Source of the DNA: Rhodobacteraceae bacterium KLH11
GTDB taxonomy: Bacteria > Pseudomonadota > Alphaproteobacteria > Rhodobacterales > Rhodobacteraceae
Reading direction: 5' to 3'
DNA length: 64,000 nucleotides
NCBI GenBank assembly: GCA_000158135.1
Contig: DS999531.1
Location: 960,132 to 1,024,131, forward strand
Translations under genes and position numbers: made by a program
In this document: piece after piece, positions 9,759 through 18,430 of the stretch
Layout of the letters: every line of letters begins with the position of its first letter
Numbering within the stretch: the first letter of the stretch is position 1
Notes under the pieces: generated by a model
Told to the model about the DNA's origin: nothing
Database searches by the model: none
Seen by the model: only the letters and a program-made list of their open reading frames with translations

Positions 9759-9793
9759 TTCCGTTCCCTTGATTTAACGTAATCTTGGGCGAA

Positions 9794-10492
9794 TTAGGTA
9801 TCCTTGGCAACGCGCGCCAGTGCTAACACGAAAATATGATTTGCACCTGACGCGCGGCAGACACGGGCACAGGCCGCAAGGGTCGCGCCAGAGGTCATCA
9901 CATCATCAACCAGCAAAACATCGCGCCCCTGCATCCGGTGCCTGCGCTTGGGGTGCACAGAAATGGCATTGGCAAGTGTGTCAGAGCGTTCAGCGGCCGT
10001 TTTACCATCCAGCACCGGGGTGCGCATGGTGCGTATCAGCAGATCGGGGCAAACGGTCAGGCCGGTTTCCCGCCCCAGATGCTGCGCCAGAAGGGCCGAT
10101 TGGTTGTAGCGTCGCCGGATCAGCCGGGTCCAGTGCAGTGGCACCGGCGCGATCAGCATGCCCGGGCGCAGCAGGTCCCGGCCTGCCTGCACCATCCAGC
10201 GCGCGGCGGGTCGGGCCAGCTCGGCCCGGTCGCCGTGTTTCAGTGCCAGAACCAGAGCCTTCGCCCGCCCCTGATACAACAGCGCCGCCCGGCCATCCTG
10301 CCAAGGGCGCGGGGCTTTCAGGCAATCGTCGCATTCAATCCGATACCCGTCCGGCGCGCCCGGCACCGGCACTCCGCAGCTTTCGCAAACCGTTCCGCCG
10401 ATAAATGGCGTGTCACGCCAACAAGGCCCACAAAGGCCGAAATCAGAGTCGGTCAGCGCACCGCACCCAAGACAGCGCGGGGGATAGATCAT
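9794..10492 (-). CDS. ComF-family amidophosphoribosyltransferase-like protein
   Basis: 232 residues from the ATG at 10492 (MIYPPRCLGCG). The open frame continues upstream to 11185, but that part is antisense to the methyltransferase gene. The N-terminal zinc ribbon has Cys pairs (CLGCG, CGPC, CESCG, CDDC); the C-terminus has the type-I PRTase loop DVLLVDDVMTSGATL. In competent bacteria ComF helps DNA import across the inner membrane; the role in Rhodobacterales is unproven. First gene of comF-grxC-nit-marR and divergent from the methyltransferase gene, 46 bp apart. Confidence 0.88.
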   Translation of the reverse strand: MIYPPRCLGCGALTDSDFGLCGPCWRDTPFIGGTVCESCGVPVPGAPDGYRIECDDCLKAPRPWQDGRAALLYQGRAKALVLALKHGDRAELARPAARWMVQAGRDLLRPGMLIAPVPLHWTRLIRRRYNQSALLAQHLGRETGLTVCPDLLIRTMRTPVLDGKTAAERSDTLANAISVHPKRRHRMQGRDVLLVDDVMTSGATLAACARVCRASGANHIFVLALARVAKDT

Positions 10493-10538
10493 CTCGACTG
10501 CGGTTTGAATCCGCTGACGAATGCGATACTTGCGGCCT

Positions 10539-11369
10539 ATGAAAATGCCGTCCACCACTGCGCCCTCTCTGTTTGACCGCTCTGCGCTTGCGCTCCACCG
10601 CAAACGTGCGCGGGACGAAGCGCTGTTTCTGCACCGCGCCGCCGTTGACGAAGTGCAGGATCGCCTGTCCATGGTTAACAAAACCTTTAAGGCCCCCGCT
10701 GTGGTGACCCCGTTCCCCCAGATCTGGGCGGGGGTGTGGCCCGACGCCCGGATCATCCCAGATGATGAGGTTCTGGACCTGCCCCCCGGCGCGCATGATC
10801 TGGTGATCCATGCGATGGCGCTGCATTGGGCCAATGATCCGGTCGGGCAGCTGATCCAATGCCACCGCTGCCTGCAACCGGATGGGCTGTTGCTTGCTGT
10901 CAGTCTGGGAGGCGAGACATTGCAGGAGCTGCGCGCGGTGATGGGACAGGCCGAAATTGAGGCAACAGGTGGGCTCAGCCCCCGCGTCGCGCCTATGGCA
11001 GAGCTGCGCGATATGGGAGCCTTGCTGCAACGGGCCGGGCTGGCGCTGCCGGTGGCGGACAAGGCGGTTCTGACCGCTGAATATCGCGATCTGCGCCATC
11101 TGATGCACGATCTGCGGGAAATGGGGGAAACCAATGCGCTCGCAGATCGCCTGAAACGCCCAACCCGGCAGGTTGTCTTTGACACAGCACAAAAGCTTTA
11201 TGCCACGCATTTCGCAACATCAGCGGGTCGGCTGCGGGCAACCTATGAACTGATCTGCCTGACGGGCTGGGCCCCGGATGACAGCCAACCAAAACCTCTG
11301 CGCCCGGGGTCCGCCCAGATGCGTCTGGCTGATGCGCTGGGTACAGATGAGGGTAAACTGCCCGATTGA
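10539..11369 (+). CDS. SAM-dependent methyltransferase-like protein, NDUFAF5/BioC type
   Basis: 276 residues. N-terminal APSLFDRSALALHRKRA matches the start of the NDUFAF5 (C20orf7)-like family, which in mitochondria hydroxylates an arginine of complex I subunit NDUFS7. The fold markers HDLVIHAMALHWANDP and CLQPDGLLLAVSLGGETLQEL are present, but the usual glycine-rich SAM motif I is degenerate, as in that family. Alternative start at 10521 or 10545. The activity (methylation versus hydroxylation) is not decidable here. Confidence 0.75.
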   Translation: MKMPSTTAPSLFDRSALALHRKRARDEALFLHRAAVDEVQDRLSMVNKTFKAPAVVTPFPQIWAGVWPDARIIPDDEVLDLPPGAHDLVIHAMALHWANDPVGQLIQCHRCLQPDGLLLAVSLGGETLQELRAVMGQAEIEATGGLSPRVAPMAELRDMGALLQRAGLALPVADKAVLTAEYRDLRHLMHDLREMGETNALADRLKRPTRQVVFDTAQKLYATHFATSAGRLRATYELICLTGWAPDDSQPKPLRPGSAQMRLADALGTDEGKLPD

Positions 11370-11425
11370 CGACCCGCCGATTCCCTTTATCTCAGGCCCA
11401 ACGCCATAATTCAGGAAACCTCCAA

Positions 11426-12475
11426 ATGTTCGACGCCACTCGCCCAAGCCATGCGCCTGCTGACCATCCCAGGGTCAAAATGGGCCGCGTCGGTATTCTG
11501 CTGGCCAATCTGGGAACACCGGATGATTACAGTTACTGGCCCATGCGGCGCTATCTGAACGAGTTCCTGTCGGACAAGCGGGTGATCGACTATCCGGCAT
11601 GGAAGTGGCAGCCAATTCTGCAGGGCATTATCCTGTCCAAGCGTCCCTTCAGCTCGGGCGAGGCATACAAGTCAATCTGGAACCACGACCAAGGTGAAAG
11701 TCCGCTGATGACGATCACCAAAGATCAGACCGCCAAGCTGCGCACAACATTGCAGGCCCGCTATGGTGATCAGGTCATGGTCGAGTTCTGCATGCGCTAC
11801 GGCAACCCCTCGACCATCTCGAAAGTCAGGCAGATGGTGGCGGAAGGATGTGATCGCATCCTGTTCTTCCCGCTCTATCCGCAATATGCCGGTGCGACGA
11901 CGGCAACAGCGAACGACCAGTTCTTCCGCGCGCTGATGAAAGAGCCGTGGCAACCGGCCAGCCGCACCGTCCCGGCCTATTTCGATGAACCGGCCTATAT
12001 TGACGCGCTCGCAGGATCGGTTGAGCGCGCCTATGCGACGATGGAGGCAAAACCGGACATTCTTGTGTGCTCCTATCACGGGATGCCTGAACGCTATCTG
12101 CAGCAGGGCGACCCCTATCACTGCCAATGCGCCAAAACCTCGCGACTGCTGAAAGAGCGTCTGGGATGGGCGGATGACCAACTGGTCACGACGTTCCAGT
12201 CCCGCTTTGGCCCCGAGGAATGGTTGAAACCCTATACCGTTGATCATGTGGCCGACCTGGCGCGGCAGGGTAAAAAGAATATCGCCGTCATTGCGCCCGC
12301 ATTCTCGGCCGATTGCATCGAGACGCTGGAAGAGATCAACGAAGAGATCAAGGAAAGCTTCGAAGAAGCCGGCGGTGAGACCTTTGCCTATATCCCCTGC
12401 CTCAATGACGATGATGAACACATCGCAGCGCTGACCAAGGTGATTGAGGATAATCTAAGCGGCTGGTTAGACTGA
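11426..12475 (+). CDS. hemH: Ferrochelatase
   Basis: Inserts Fe2+ into protoporphyrin IX, the last step of protoheme synthesis. 349 residues from the ATG at 11426 (MFDATRPSHAP), preceded by CAGGAAACC; an upstream in-frame TTG at 11366 is less likely. Motifs: GILLANLGTPD at the N-terminus, the metal-site His in CSYHGMPERYL, the EWLKPYT segment and the second catalytic acid in FSADCIETLEEINEE. A strong terminator follows. Confidence 0.96.
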   Translation: MFDATRPSHAPADHPRVKMGRVGILLANLGTPDDYSYWPMRRYLNEFLSDKRVIDYPAWKWQPILQGIILSKRPFSSGEAYKSIWNHDQGESPLMTITKDQTAKLRTTLQARYGDQVMVEFCMRYGNPSTISKVRQMVAEGCDRILFFPLYPQYAGATTATANDQFFRALMKEPWQPASRTVPAYFDEPAYIDALAGSVERAYATMEAKPDILVCSYHGMPERYLQQGDPYHCQCAKTSRLLKERLGWADDQLVTTFQSRFGPEEWLKPYTVDHVADLARQGKKNIAVIAPAFSADCIETLEEINEEIKESFEEAGGETFAYIPCLNDDDEHIAALTKVIEDNLSGWLD

Positions 12476-12542
12476 ACGCTCAGCGTTCTATCTGGGACAC
12501 CCGTATCTGAAGCGAATGCAGCCTGTACCATCAGAGCATGAA

Positions 12543-12572
12543 AAAAGGCGGTGGATTGCTCCACCGCCTTTT
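12543..12572. terminator. Bidirectional intrinsic terminator between hemH and the small protein gene
   Basis: A perfect 13-bp stem (AAAAGGCGGTGGA with its complement) closes a 4-base loop TTGC. The A/T ends give a T tract on both strands. It lies 67 bp after the hemH stop and 23 bp after the convergent 60-residue gene's stop. Confidence 0.92.
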
Positions 12573-12595
12573 AAATTGATGAAAGTCTCGTCGAC

Positions 12596-12778
12596 TTAGC
12601 CTGCTGCAACAGCTGCGGCAACAACCACCAGCAGGATCAGCGGCAGGATGATACCCTGCGACGAACCTTGGGTTTCTTCGACAACAACAGGTGCTTCAAC
12701 AACCGGCTCTTCCAGGTTGCCAGCATATGCGGTCGAAGCAGCAGCAGTCAGAGCAGCAGCGAGAACGAGTTTCTTCAT
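12596..12778 (-). CDS. Small secreted/membrane-anchored protein (60 aa)
   Basis: 60 residues from the ATG at 12778, preceded by an excellent GGAGG Shine-Dalgarno (CTGGAGGTTAATATG). N-terminal signal peptide MKKLVLAAALTAAASTAYA, a short acidic Pro/Val/Glu-rich linker (EEPVVEAPVVVEE) and a C-terminal hydrophobic helix rich in Ile/Leu/Val/Ala ending in VAAG. Expected location: periplasmic linker tethered by the C-terminal helix. The strong ribosome site and the strong terminator suggest high expression. Similar short proteins are common next to hemH in Rhodobacterales; function unknown. Confidence 0.75.
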   Translation of the reverse strand: MKKLVLAAALTAAASTAYAGNLEEPVVEAPVVVEETQGSSQGIILPLILLVVVAAAVAAG

Positions 12779-12869
12779 ATTAACCTCCAGAATTTGCGCG
12801 ATTCCCAATAGCGAAACCGCACATCTAAGACTTACCTCGTGGGTTTTTCTAATCAACAATGCAGAGGGA

Positions 12870-12881
12870 TTGCAATTGCAA
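12870..12881. promoter_or_regulatory. 12-bp perfect palindrome TTGCAATTGCAA
   Basis: A TTGCAATTGCAA palindrome 92 bp before the small-protein start and 11 bp before the nearby CTTGC-GTG-GCAAG inverted repeat. It lies in the intergenic region upstream of the small gene. Could bind a dimeric regulator; no regulator is assigned. Confidence 0.25.
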
Positions 12882-12917
12882 CTTGCGTGGCAAGCGGGTT
12901 CGTGCGCGAAAATGTCG

Positions 12918-13517
12918 TCATATTAGCAACACTTGCGTGCCAACATTGGCCATTGAGAACAGCTCGGCGATGTCCTCGTTAAAAAGGCCAATGCAGCCAT
13001 TGGACGACCGGCGACCGATTTTGCGCGTATCATGGGTGCCATGAATGCGATAATATTTCCAGCTGAGGTATAAAGCATGCGTTCCCAATGGGTTATCAGG
13101 TCCCGGCGGAATATAGTCTGGCCATTCCGGGTTGCGCTTTTTCATCGATGGCGTTGGCGACCAGCTTGGACCTTCGACTTTGCGGATCACGCTGGTGCGT
13201 CCGCGGCGGGTCAATTCCTCGGTCAAAGGCACCGAAGATGGGTAAAGTTTATACACAGACTGATCATCTGACCAATAATGCAGCGCTCGTGAAACAGTAT
13301 CGACCAGAATGGCCCCGTTTTTGGTATTCGAAAAATAGGGCTGCCAGTCCAGCGCCCGGAATCCGGACACATTCCGGCGCACTTCGGGTTCGGGTTCAGG
13401 CGCGGGGCGCAGCGGGTCGCCGGGAATATACTGGGCAATTGCAGGTGAGGCCAAACTGGCAGTCGCACCCGCCAGAAAACCGCGGCGAGTCTGGGACAGA
13501 ATATGTTTCTTGACCAT
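12918..13517 (-). CDS. Secreted L,D-transpeptidase (ErfK/YbiS family)
   Basis: 199 residues. The N-terminal twin-arginine signal QTRRGFLAGATASLASP ends near AIAQY. The YkuD catalytic domain fills the C-terminal half: YRIHGTHDTRKIGRRSSNGC carries the conserved HGT and the S-x-GC catalytic cysteine, followed by IGLFNEDIAELF. Such enzymes make 3-3 peptidoglycan cross-links or attach proteins to the wall in the periplasm. Use of a Tat signal is unusual but seen in Rhodobacterales members. Divergent from the CAP lipoprotein gene. Confidence 0.88.
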   Translation of the reverse strand: MVKKHILSQTRRGFLAGATASLASPAIAQYIPGDPLRPAPEPEPEVRRNVSGFRALDWQPYFSNTKNGAILVDTVSRALHYWSDDQSVYKLYPSSVPLTEELTRRGRTSVIRKVEGPSWSPTPSMKKRNPEWPDYIPPGPDNPLGTHALYLSWKYYRIHGTHDTRKIGRRSSNGCIGLFNEDIAELFSMANVGTQVLLI

Positions 13518-13686
13518 GTTGAACGGTCCTTTGTTAAGAGCAAATGCAAATTCTGAGCCATTTTATGGCCAGAATGCTTCAGTCGCAAATCAAACCGGCA
13601 GAATCACGCAAGGTTGGCCCATTGTGCATTTGCTCCGGGCGGTCAGGCAGGCTATTTCCCTTATCGACACTAAATTCAGGCCGATC

Positions 13687-14202
13687 ATGACACGTATTCT
13701 TTCTCTTCTGGCGATTTGTTTTGTTGCACTCGCGGCATGTACCGATTCGGGTACAACCACACTTGGCGCAGATGGCAGGCCTTTGCCTTCTGTTTACAAA
13801 ATCCGGGGCAATCCCGAAAAACTGCAGTTCCGCATGCTGGATTCGGTTAACGCCCTGCGTCAGGCCTCGGGGTTGCAACAGGTTCAGTTGAACTCGCAAC
13901 TCAACGCCGCGGCCGCGACCCATTCGAAAGACATGGCCCGGCAAAACCGGCCATGGCATTTCGGTTCGGACGGGTCCTCGCCTTTGGATCGCGCTCAGCG
14001 GGTTGGATACTATGGTACCTTCCTGGGTGAAGCGATCTCGGAAACCTATGAGACCGAAACCGAAACCCTGGCCGCCTGGATGCAGGAACCCGGTCCGCGC
14101 GCTGTCATCATGGACCCCAAGGCCACCCAGATGGGGTTTGCCTGGTTTCAGGAAAATGGCGGTAAAATCTGGTGGACGCTGGAAATGGGAACGGGTGGCT
14201 GA
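13687..14202 (+). CDS. CAP-domain (SCP/PR-1-like) lipoprotein
   Basis: 171 residues from the ATG at 13687 (MTRILSLLAICFVALAAC); the longer open frame to 13510 has no support. The lipobox LAAC directs lipidation at Cys. The CAP domain (about residues 45-165) shows LDSVNALRQASGLQQVQLNS, the His of AAATHSKDMA and the second His of RPWHFG. Bacterial CAP proteins are extracytoplasmic and mostly of unknown function. A terminator follows directly. Confidence 0.83.
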   Translation: MTRILSLLAICFVALAACTDSGTTTLGADGRPLPSVYKIRGNPEKLQFRMLDSVNALRQASGLQQVQLNSQLNAAAATHSKDMARQNRPWHFGSDGSSPLDRAQRVGYYGTFLGEAISETYETETETLAAWMQEPGPRAVIMDPKATQMGFAWFQENGGKIWWTLEMGTGG

Positions 14203-14216
14203 TCACCCTGCCAACG

Positions 14217-14247
14217 AAAAAAGCCCCCGATCGCCGGGGGCTTTTTT
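14217..14247. terminator. Bidirectional intrinsic terminator
   Basis: A 13-bp stem AAAAAAGCCCCCG / CGGGGGCTTTTTT with a 5-base loop, 15 bp after the CAP gene stop and 16 bp from the convergent ptsN stop. T tracts on both strands. Confidence 0.93.
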
Positions 14248-14262
14248 ATTTCTTTCAGCGTT

Positions 14263-14727
14263 TTACGCTGCCTGCATAGACTGGGCTTCTGTCAGAATCG
14301 CATAAAGTTTGACCGGATCGGGGTTGGCGCGCAGCTTGGAGCAGACCGTCTGTTCACGCAGCGTGCGCGATACCAGCGCCAAGGCTTTGAGGTGTTCAAC
14401 ACCCGCCTCTTCCGGTGCAAACAGCGAAAAGGCCAGATCAACGGGCTGGCGGTCAACAGAACCAAAGTCGATAGGCTTTTCCAGCATCACAAACACGCCC
14501 GAAACGGAAGTCAGCTCAGACAAACGGGCATGGGGCAAAGCCACCCCATGACCAACGCCGGTGGGGCCGAGGCTTTCACGCTCAAGCAGGCTGTCGACAA
14601 CAGCCTGAGGGTCCAGCCCAAGCGTTGCCGCAGCGACGTCGCCGATTTCCTGAAACAAACGCTTCTTGCTGGACGCAGCGGAAAGCACGCGCACCGCTTC
14701 GGGCTTCAGAATGCTCGAAAGCTCCAT
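14263..14727 (-). CDS. ptsN: Nitrogen-PTS EIIA component
   Basis: 154 residues from the ATG at 14727 (MELSSILKPEAV) with AGGAGC upstream. EIIA domain with phospho-accepting His in GHGVALPHARL. It accepts phosphate from NPr and regulates targets such as K+ transport and nitrogen responses in other bacteria. The product of the last gene in the rnd-kdsD-lptCAB-hpf-ptsN series; hpf lies 58 nt upstream. Confidence 0.94.
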   Translation of the reverse strand: MELSSILKPEAVRVLSAASSKKRLFQEIGDVAAATLGLDPQAVVDSLLERESLGPTGVGHGVALPHARLSELTSVSGVFVMLEKPIDFGSVDRQPVDLAFSLFAPEEAGVEHLKALALVSRTLREQTVCSKLRANPDPVKLYAILTEAQSMQAA

Positions 14728-14785
14728 GATCTTGCTCCTGGGCCACGCCCCCACAATCCGGGGGCTGGCCAACTATCCTTGCCTG

Positions 14786-15349
14786 TTACGGATCAATCCA
14801 TCCGATATTGCCGTCATCGCGTCGATAAACGACATTCAATCCGTCCTTGTTCTCATTCCGGAACACCAGAACCGGCGCCCCGGCAAGTTCCATCTGCATA
14901 ACGGCTTCACCAACACTCAGCGATGGGATCTTGGTCTCCATCTCGGCCACAATCATCGGCTGCAGCGATTCGGGTTCGTCAGCTGTCTCCGATTCATCAG
15001 AGGCGAGGATATAAGAGGACGCACCAAAGAGTTCAACCGGCTCGGCCCGATCCTTGTGGTGATCCTTCAGACGACGCTTGTAGCGGCGCAGCTGAGTCTC
15101 CATCTTGTCGCAACAGCCTTCGAAAGCTGCATAGATTTCGGTTGCGTGGGCCTTGGCCTGAGCGGTCAGCCCGGTCGACAAATGCACAGTGGTTTCGCAT
15201 ACATATTCATGCGCCGAACGGGAAAAGACGACGTTGGCGTCTGTTGGCCGCTGGGCATATTTGCCCACAACCTCGCCCAGTTCGGTCTGCACATGGGTCT
15301 GCAGGGCCGCACCGATGTCGATCTGTTTTCCGCTGATTTGGTAACGCAT
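14786..15349 (-). CDS. hpf: Ribosome hibernation promoting factor, long form
   Basis: 187 residues. The start is the ATG at 15349 with a perfect AAGGAGATCAC ribosome site. The N-terminal beta-alpha-beta-beta-beta-alpha S30Ae domain (1-100) is followed by a linker and the C-terminal dimerisation domain (LSVGEAVMQMELAGAPVLVFRNE), so this is the long HPF type that dimerises 70S ribosomes into 100S. Between it and lptB lie 252 bases with no gene; in many proteobacteria rpoN sits there. Confidence 0.94.
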   Translation of the reverse strand: MRYQISGKQIDIGAALQTHVQTELGEVVGKYAQRPTDANVVFSRSAHEYVCETTVHLSTGLTAQAKAHATEIYAAFEGCCDKMETQLRRYKRRLKDHHKDRAEPVELFGASSYILASDESETADEPESLQPMIVAEMETKIPSLSVGEAVMQMELAGAPVLVFRNENKDGLNVVYRRDDGNIGWIDP

Positions 15350-15601
15350 GTGATCTCCTTCACAATTCACACCCATTCTGACGCCGCATAACACGGCTGA
15401 CTTGTTTTTATCGGGTGGGGGGTCGCAGCAAAATCTGCGGTTGCCGCTGATCCTGCCCTTCAATGAAGGGGCATCGAGATCCAGACTGGAACCGAAGAAT
15501 TGCCATACCCCAATTGAGGCAAGAGACGGCGGGAGAGTCAATCAAAACAGCTGTGTATATACGCGATTTCCGCCGATCTCTCGGCCTGTTTCCGCGCAAC
15601 C

Positions 15602-16360
15602 TTATGAAATACGGAAGTTTTCGCCCAGATAGACCCGGCGCACATTTTCGTTTTCAACCACCGCGTCGGGCGTGCCGGACATCAGAACCTGACCGTCATG
15701 CAGGATATAGGCCCGATCCACGATCTCCAGCGTTTCGCGGACGTTGTGATCGGTGATCAACACGCCGATACCGCGTTTTTTCAGATCGGCCACCAGATGG
15801 CGGATATCCCCGACGCTGATCGGATCAACTCCGGCAAAAGGTTCGTCCAACAGCAGGTATTTCGGATCCGCGGCCAGACAGCGCGCAATCTCGACCCGGC
15901 GACGTTCGCCGCCCGATAAGGCCAATGCGGGTGCGCGGCGCAGATGTTCGATCGAGAAATCCGATAACAGCTCTTCCAGACGCTCCTTACGGCGGTGCGC
16001 GTGTTTGACCGTGATGTCCAGCACCGAGGCGATATTGTCCTCGACGCTCATACCGCGAAAAATCGACATCTCCTGCGGCAGATAACCGATACCCAAACGG
16101 GCGCGGCGATACATCGGCAAGGTCGTGACATTCTGACCATCAATTGTCACGGTCCCGGCTTCGGGAAAAACCAGCCCGGCCACAGAATAGAAGGTTGTGG
16201 TTTTACCCGATCCGTTCGGACCAAGCAGGGCAACAACCTCGGACCGGCCCAATGTCATGGACACATCGCGGATCACCGTCTTTTTGCGGTAGGATTTCCG
16301 CAATTTCTCGATCTTCAGACCAGAGGAGCCTTCGGCAACGGACAGGTTCGGGCGTTCCAT
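15602..16360 (-). CDS. lptB: LPS export ABC transporter ATPase
   Basis: 252 residues. Walker A GPNGSGKTT, signature LSGGERRRVEIARCL, Walker B YLLLDEPFAGVDP and the H-loop ITDHNV are all intact, and the C-terminal VRRVYLGENF tail is typical of LptB. It powers LPS extraction from the inner membrane with LptFG. Start overlaps the lptA stop by one base (TGATG). Confidence 0.97.
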   Translation of the reverse strand: MERPNLSVAEGSSGLKIEKLRKSYRKKTVIRDVSMTLGRSEVVALLGPNGSGKTTTFYSVAGLVFPEAGTVTIDGQNVTTLPMYRRARLGIGYLPQEMSIFRGMSVEDNIASVLDITVKHAHRRKERLEELLSDFSIEHLRRAPALALSGGERRRVEIARCLAADPKYLLLDEPFAGVDPISVGDIRHLVADLKKRGIGVLITDHNVRETLEIVDRAYILHDGQVLMSGTPDAVVENENVRRVYLGENFRIS

Positions 16361-16851
16361 CAGTTCTGACCCTGCTGCAAGATGGTCTTGACCCGCCCTG
16401 ACATGGTTGCGGTTCCAGAGGTCAAGTTCGCGATCATCTGGTCACCGCTGATAATGCTGGGCCCCTGCGTCAGCAACACATTGCCCCGCATCCTGATCAC
16501 GCCCGAATCGATGGTGTATTCTGCCCAATCCCCTTCAGCCGCATCGGGCGGGCTGACCAGAACCACATTCTCGGTCGCTTCCATTCGTTCAATGGCCGAG
16601 CGATCCTCGTTGTAAATCACAAGGACCCGCTCTGCCGTCAGACGCATCTCGCCCTGAATGACGATGACATTGCCGACAAATTCGGCTGATCCGTTCTCTT
16701 GGTTCACGTTGAGCGTCTCAGAGGTCACCTCAACCGGCAGGCTCGGGTCGGCCTCGACCGATCCAAAGGCGACTTGCGCCTCCTGCGCCGAAACGGGCAC
16801 TGATCCAATTGCCATAGCGAAACATACGAAGGCGACACGAATATCAAACAC
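16360..16851 (-). CDS. lptA: Periplasmic LPS transport protein LptA
   Basis: 163 residues with a signal peptide (AFVCFAMAIGSVPVSAQ) and the OstA beta-jellyroll (VTSETLNVNQENGSAEFVGN). It bridges LptC to LptD and carries LPS across the periplasm. Overlaps lptB and follows lptC by 3 nt. Confidence 0.94.
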   Translation of the reverse strand: MFDIRVAFVCFAMAIGSVPVSAQEAQVAFGSVEADPSLPVEVTSETLNVNQENGSAEFVGNVIVIQGEMRLTAERVLVIYNEDRSAIERMEATENVVLVSPPDAAEGDWAEYTIDSGVIRMRGNVLLTQGPSIISGDQMIANLTSGTATMSGRVKTILQQGQN

Positions 16852-16854
16852 AAG

Positions 16855-17463
16855 TTATCTTTCTGCTTTTTGCGGCTCATATATCAGCTTCACGCCGTCT
16901 GTGAAAAGAATATGGACCGGGCCATCCTTTTTTTCAGCCCCAAACGTCATGCGCCCGGCGGTAAAGTTGCCAATCGGGCCGGTTCCGTCAATCTGGCCGG
17001 GGCTGTCGCCACGAATTTCGTCCAAAGATGTGTTCAACAGGTCGGAGGTCACCTGTATCCCATCCGCGGTGGTGATCACCACATTCCCCACAAAGGTTGC
17101 AGTGCCCTTATCCGGCCGGATTGAACCCGTATCGGATTCAAGCGTTATCTCCCCGCCATTGCTTAACCCGAAACGGCCGTGAACCTCGGATGCAGTGGGC
17201 GTCTCCTCCGCGCCCCCCTGACTGGCACGGCGGGCTTCAACGTGTATTTCTTCCCCTTTGCGCGTCACACCTTTGTAGTCGGGACGAGTCACAACCTGAT
17301 CGGTCAAGCGCTCGTCAATCTCCTGGCCAGTGAATGGCACAGAAACATCCGTGTCGATGCTGCGTGAGAACAGAAAAACCGAAGACAGCAACAGGATCGC
17401 CACCAGCGGCAACAGCACCTTCAGGAACTGCACCCATCTGGAATGACGATCCACCTCGGCCAT
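16855..17463 (-). CDS. lptC: LPS export membrane protein LptC
   Basis: 202 residues: an N-terminal cytoplasmic stub, one transmembrane helix (FLKVLLPLVAILLLSSVFLF, about residues 13-32) and a periplasmic jellyroll with GTATFVGNVVITTADG. Receives LPS from LptBFG and hands it to LptA. 4-nt gap from kdsD. Confidence 0.91.
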   Translation of the reverse strand: MAEVDRHSRWVQFLKVLLPLVAILLLSSVFLFSRSIDTDVSVPFTGQEIDERLTDQVVTRPDYKGVTRKGEEIHVEARRASQGGAEETPTASEVHGRFGLSNGGEITLESDTGSIRPDKGTATFVGNVVITTADGIQVTSDLLNTSLDEIRGDSPGQIDGTGPIGNFTAGRMTFGAEKKDGPVHILFTDGVKLIYEPQKAER

Positions 17464-17467
17464 CTCT

Positions 17468-18430
17468 TTATCCCAAGCCTACGCGCAGGCAATCATGGAT
17501 GTGCAGCAGACCTTGGACCGGGCCTTGAGCCTCGGGCTCAACAACGAACAGAGAAGTGATTTTGCGATCATTCATGATGGCCACCGCTTCCTCTGCCATA
17601 GCGTTCGGAGCAATCGTCAGCGGGTTTCTGGTCATGACCTCCTGGGTGCTTTTACCCAACAGGCCCTCCATGTTCCGGCGCAGGTCGCCATCGGTAATGA
17701 TACCCAGCAAACAACCCGCATCATCCGTTACACCAACAACACCAAAGCTCTTCTGGCTCATGACCAGCAGCGCTTCGCTCATCGGGGTACCAGCGGGCAC
17801 CACAGGCAAATCCTCGTGCATCAGGTCGCGCACAGTGGACAATTGCGCGCCCAGTTTGCCGCCTGGGTGATAGGCGCGGAAATCCTCGGGCTTGAAATCA
17901 CGATACTTCATCAACGCAATCGCCAGCGCATCGCCCATCGCCAGCGTCAGCGTGGTCGAGATCGAAGGCACCATTCCGAAACCGCAGGCCTCTCCCATGG
18001 AGGGAATCAACAGATGCACATCCGCCTGTTTCATCAGCGTGCTCTCGGGTTTGCTGGACAGGCCGATCAGCGGGATACCAAAGCGGCGCGTAAAGGCCAG
18101 CAAGTTGACCAGTTCGGGCGCTTCTCCGGAATTCGAAATCGCCAGAACCACATCCCCCTTCGACACCATGCCCAGATCGCCATGGCTGGCTTCGGCAGGG
18201 TGCACGAAATACGCGGGCGTCCCGGTGCTGGCCAACGTGGCCGCAATCTTGTGCCCGATATGACCGGATTTACCGATGCCACTGACAATGATGCGGCCAG
18301 TCGCCTGCAGGATCAGATCTACGGCCTGAGCAAAACGTTCATCCAGCCCCTCGGCCAGCGTGTCCAGCGCGCGGGCCTCATCGGTGATGACCTGACGGGC
18401 GGTGTTCAGAAAGGAAACGGTATCGATCAT
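17468..18430 (-). CDS. kdsD: Arabinose-5-phosphate isomerase
   Basis: 320 residues. The N-terminal SIS domain has GIGKSGHIGHKIAATLASTG and SNSGEAPEL; two C-terminal CBS domains follow (VRDLMHEDLPVVPAGTPM and VMTRNPLTIAPNAMAEEAV). Converts ribulose-5-P to arabinose-5-P for Kdo synthesis. Its start overlaps the rnd stop by 4 nt. Linked with lptCAB in one LPS operon. Confidence 0.94.
   Translation of the reverse strand: MIDTVSFLNTARQVITDEARALDTLAEGLDERFAQAVDLILQATGRIIVSGIGKSGHIGHKIAATLASTGTPAYFVHPAEASHGDLGMVSKGDVVLAISNSGEAPELVNLLAFTRRFGIPLIGLSSKPESTLMKQADVHLLIPSMGEACGFGMVPSISTTLTLAMGDALAIALMKYRDFKPEDFRAYHPGGKLGAQLSTVRDLMHEDLPVVPAGTPMSEALLVMSQKSFGVVGVTDDAGCLLGIITDGDLRRNMEGLLGKSTQEVMTRNPLTIAPNAMAEEAVAIMNDRKITSLFVVEPEAQGPVQGLLHIHDCLRVGLG

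Noticed and set aside
10493-11185. N-terminal extension of ComF through the open frame to 11185
   Set aside because: It lies antisense to the methyltransferase gene, which has real protein-family features; ComF length is normal from the ATG at 10492.
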